Source of the DNA: Pomacea canaliculata
Lineage: Eukaryota > Mollusca > Gastropoda > Architaenioglossa > Ampullariidae
Assembly: GCF_003073045.1 (NCBI RefSeq)
Contig: NC_037600.1
Span: 13,597,188-13,661,187 of the forward strand
Length of the DNA: 64,000 nt
Reading direction: 5' to 3'
This document shows, one piece after another, positions 62,228 to 64,000 of this stretch. Position 1 is the first letter of the stretch. Every line of letters begins with the position of its first letter. The position numbers and the translations under genes were made by a program. The notes under the pieces are model-generated. The model did not search any database. It was given only the letters and a program-made list of their open reading frames with translations, and was not told the DNA's origin.

Positions 62228-64000
62228 TCAAATTAGCTTGGGAAGAGCATTTGCAGTCACATCACAACTTGACTGTAATGGTTCAATGACTTTGCTCTCC
62301 TTCTGTAGCAGGGCTACACTAAGTTTTCCTCCAATCTTCACACAACTAGCCTTTCTCCGAGAAAAGACTTCTTCACCTCTGCTTTGCTCTGCAAGCACAG
62401 CTGTAGGCCCAGTGCTTGCAGCATGTGGCTCATCTCTTCTACTCATCATCAAAGACCCAGCATTGAATGAGGCTTTGGTGCTTGTCCTATGTTCATCAGA
62501 CTTGCCAAGGCTGCTGGTGCATAAGCTTCCTTCCTGAGCAGCTGATGAGCAAGACGAACACAGCTGTGAGAGTCTCTCCCCACCAAGAGATGCCTGATTC
62601 TGCAGTGAACTGACACTGCTGTAAAGTGTGGTCTCAGCCACAGAGCTCTGTCTCTCTAATGATGTGCTTAAGCTGGTGCTTGCTGAAGCAGCTACAGAAC
62701 TGCTAACATCAGAAATTAGGTTTTCCGATCCTTTAACACTTGTATCTGTGCCACAACTACTACTAGATGAAGAACATGGTCTAAACTCCGCCTTGGTATT
62801 CCCGAAATGTTCAAGAAGCTGAAGCGATTGAGACCGCTGTGACTCTCCATCATGTAATCCAGCATCATGAGACCTTTCTTGAATTCTAAGGTCCCATTCA
62901 CTGACACTGGCTGAAACACCACCATACAGCCTCCCTGAACGTTTCCCAAAAGAGGTCGACTTCTTTTCTTGTATCTTCCTCCCACTTTTCAGGACATCAA
63001 GCTTCTTGGCCAGTGCAGCTGCATCTGATATCGAACGAAGCAAGTGGCTACCACCTGATCTGGTAGCATTTGCACTGGGCAAGCCTTCAGCAGAGGAGAC
63101 ACCATTGGACACAGGGCTGTGGATGGCGCTGGAAACATGCTGACCACCAAGCCATCCTCGGATCTGCAGTGAGAAGCTTGAGTCATGCCTCCTCTTATGC
63201 TCAGCATGGGGCACTTTGCACCACTGTTGTTCATTCTCTCTCTCCTTCTGCACAAGCTCGGCAATGATCTCTTGAAGTTCCTGCTGGACAACCTCGGTCT
63301 GCGTGGCTGTGGTCTGAGGCATGTCTAGGACTTCCTGCTGCTGGTACTCTGCTTCTGCTTCATTGTCAGCTGGTTCTTCAGCAATGGGATCCTCAAGATG
63401 AACTGATTCTTCTTGAGGACAAGGATACCATGGAGCTGGGGGAGAAGGGAAAGAAGGAGCACAGCGAGCTGGGCCATAAATAGCCTCAGCATGCATTTTG
63501 TGGTTCTTATCCAAGTAATGCAGGATCATAATGAGCTCCATTTCCTGGAAGGCTTCCACGCAAGCTTGCATTGTGTCCAGACTTTCTGGACAAAGCTCCT
63601 TGACATCAAGGGGAGTCTTTTGCTGCTCGTCATTTAAAGGAGCAGGCAGTGATAGATCTACCTTCTCCACAATGCTGGCTGGACTTGTTGCTTCAGAAGG
63701 TTCTAGTACCAAGCTCTCTATGCATACATCCTCTAATGCTTCGACAGTACTTTCCGGTTCATATGCACCATCTCTGGGTTCAACTTGAGTCTTGAAATTC
63801 ACTTTCAGACAAAACTGAATGTCCTGGTCACTTCTCAGAACAGAAATAGATGTAGCACTACTGCTGGTATCTGTTTCTACGTCACCTACAACAACAGGAG
63901 GCACTGCCAAGCAAACTTGGTCATGTGCATCTTCGTGAGCTTTAGCATGCACCACACAAGGATCAGTTTCAGGTTCTATAACCTGCAGATGAGATGATCT
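62228..64000 (-). CDS. 3'-terminal coding exon of an unrecognised Ser/Glu-rich protein
   Basis: One open frame of about 590 codons on the minus strand from the window edge to TGA at 62228-62230; no start is visible, so it continues past 64000. I do not recognise the protein. Seen in order: an acidic, low-complexity first part; a Pro-rich GPARCAPSFPSPPAPWYPC; ATQTEVVQQELQEIIAELVQ, a likely coiled coil preceded by a TQT core of the kind bound by dynein light chain LC8; a basic segment (HAEHKRRHDS); RSISDAAALAKKLDVLKSGR with KKSTSFGKRSGRLYGG; and a long Ser-rich tail ending NALPKLI. No membrane segment. Size, disorder and single huge last exon suggest a scaffold or cytoskeletal regulator, but that is a guess. 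Confidence 0.75.
   Translation of the reverse strand, partial: RSSHLQVIEPETDPCVVHAKAHEDAHDQVCLAVPPVVVGDVETDTSSSATSISVLRSDQDIQFCLKVNFKTQVEPRDGAYEPESTVEALEDVCIESLVLEPSEATSPASIVEKVDLSLPAPLNDEQQKTPLDVKELCPESLDTMQACVEAFQEMELIMILHYLDKNHKMHAEAIYGPARCAPSFPSPPAPWYPCPQEESVHLEDPIAEEPADNEAEAEYQQQEVLDMPQTTATQTEVVQQELQEIIAELVQKERENEQQWCKVPHAEHKRRHDSSFSLQIRGWLGGQHVSSAIHSPVSNGVSSAEGLPSANATRSGGSHLLRSISDAAALAKKLDVLKSGRKIQEKKSTSFGKRSGRLYGGVSASVSEWDLRIQERSHDAGLHDGESQRSQSLQLLEHFGNTKAEFRPCSSSSSSCGTDTSVKGSENLISDVSSSVAASASTSLSTSLERQSSVAETTLYSSVSSLQNQASLGGERLSQLCSSCSSAAQEGSLCTSSLGKSDEHRTSTKASFNAGSLMMSRRDEPHAASTGPTAVLAEQSRGEEVFSRRKASCVKIGGKLSVALLQKESKVIEPLQSSCDVTANALPKLI

Noticed and set aside
62193-63997. Several plus-strand open frames opposite the terminal exon
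   Set aside because: Antisense shadows of the real minus-strand coding exon.

Overview
Eukaryotic (animal) genomic DNA: AT-rich, with long introns, GT-AG splice sites and phase-consistent exons, tRNA-derived SINEs, small hAT-like MITEs and one assembly gap of 100 Ns. The protein families and the mollusc-style SINE heads suggest an invertebrate, probably a mollusc; this is an inference, not a proof. No prokaryotic operons, CRISPR arrays, rRNA genes or virus-like elements were seen.

The main content is a head-to-tail cluster of three choline-transporter-like (SLC44A/CTL) paralogs on the + strand. Gene 1 (67-2591) is only the 3' end. Gene 2 (4342-26367) can be followed exon by exon. It has two possible first exons (4342-4414 or 8516-8543) and two possible C-terminal tails (stop at 24041, or a splice to 26183-26367). 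Its coding sequence carries one apparent single-base deletion near 18589. Gene 3 (48665-54692) begins at the gap and lacks its 5' half. It has lost one intron that gene 2 retains, and it carries several single-base indels.

The 26.4-48.5 kb stretch between genes 2 and 3 is repeat-rich. It contains a LINE tail, SINEs and several TIR elements: a 226-bp hAT-like MITE with perfect 16-bp ends and an 8-bp target duplication, a 284-bp MITE, and a 347-bp hAT-like MITE. It also contains a ~4.2 kb unit (29680-33876) whose outer ends are imperfect inverted repeats and which carries a decayed, spliced, minus-strand DUF4806-like gene with a duplicated exon. I consider this unit the best candidate for something poorly described. 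Three orphan exons beginning with ATG (35868, 41329, 43176), each ending in phase 1, could be first exons for gene 3.

Downstream on the minus strand are a complete four-exon small basic protein resembling C11orf98 (57793-59667) and a large 3'-terminal exon of an unrecognised Ser/Glu-rich protein (62228-64000) that continues past the window.
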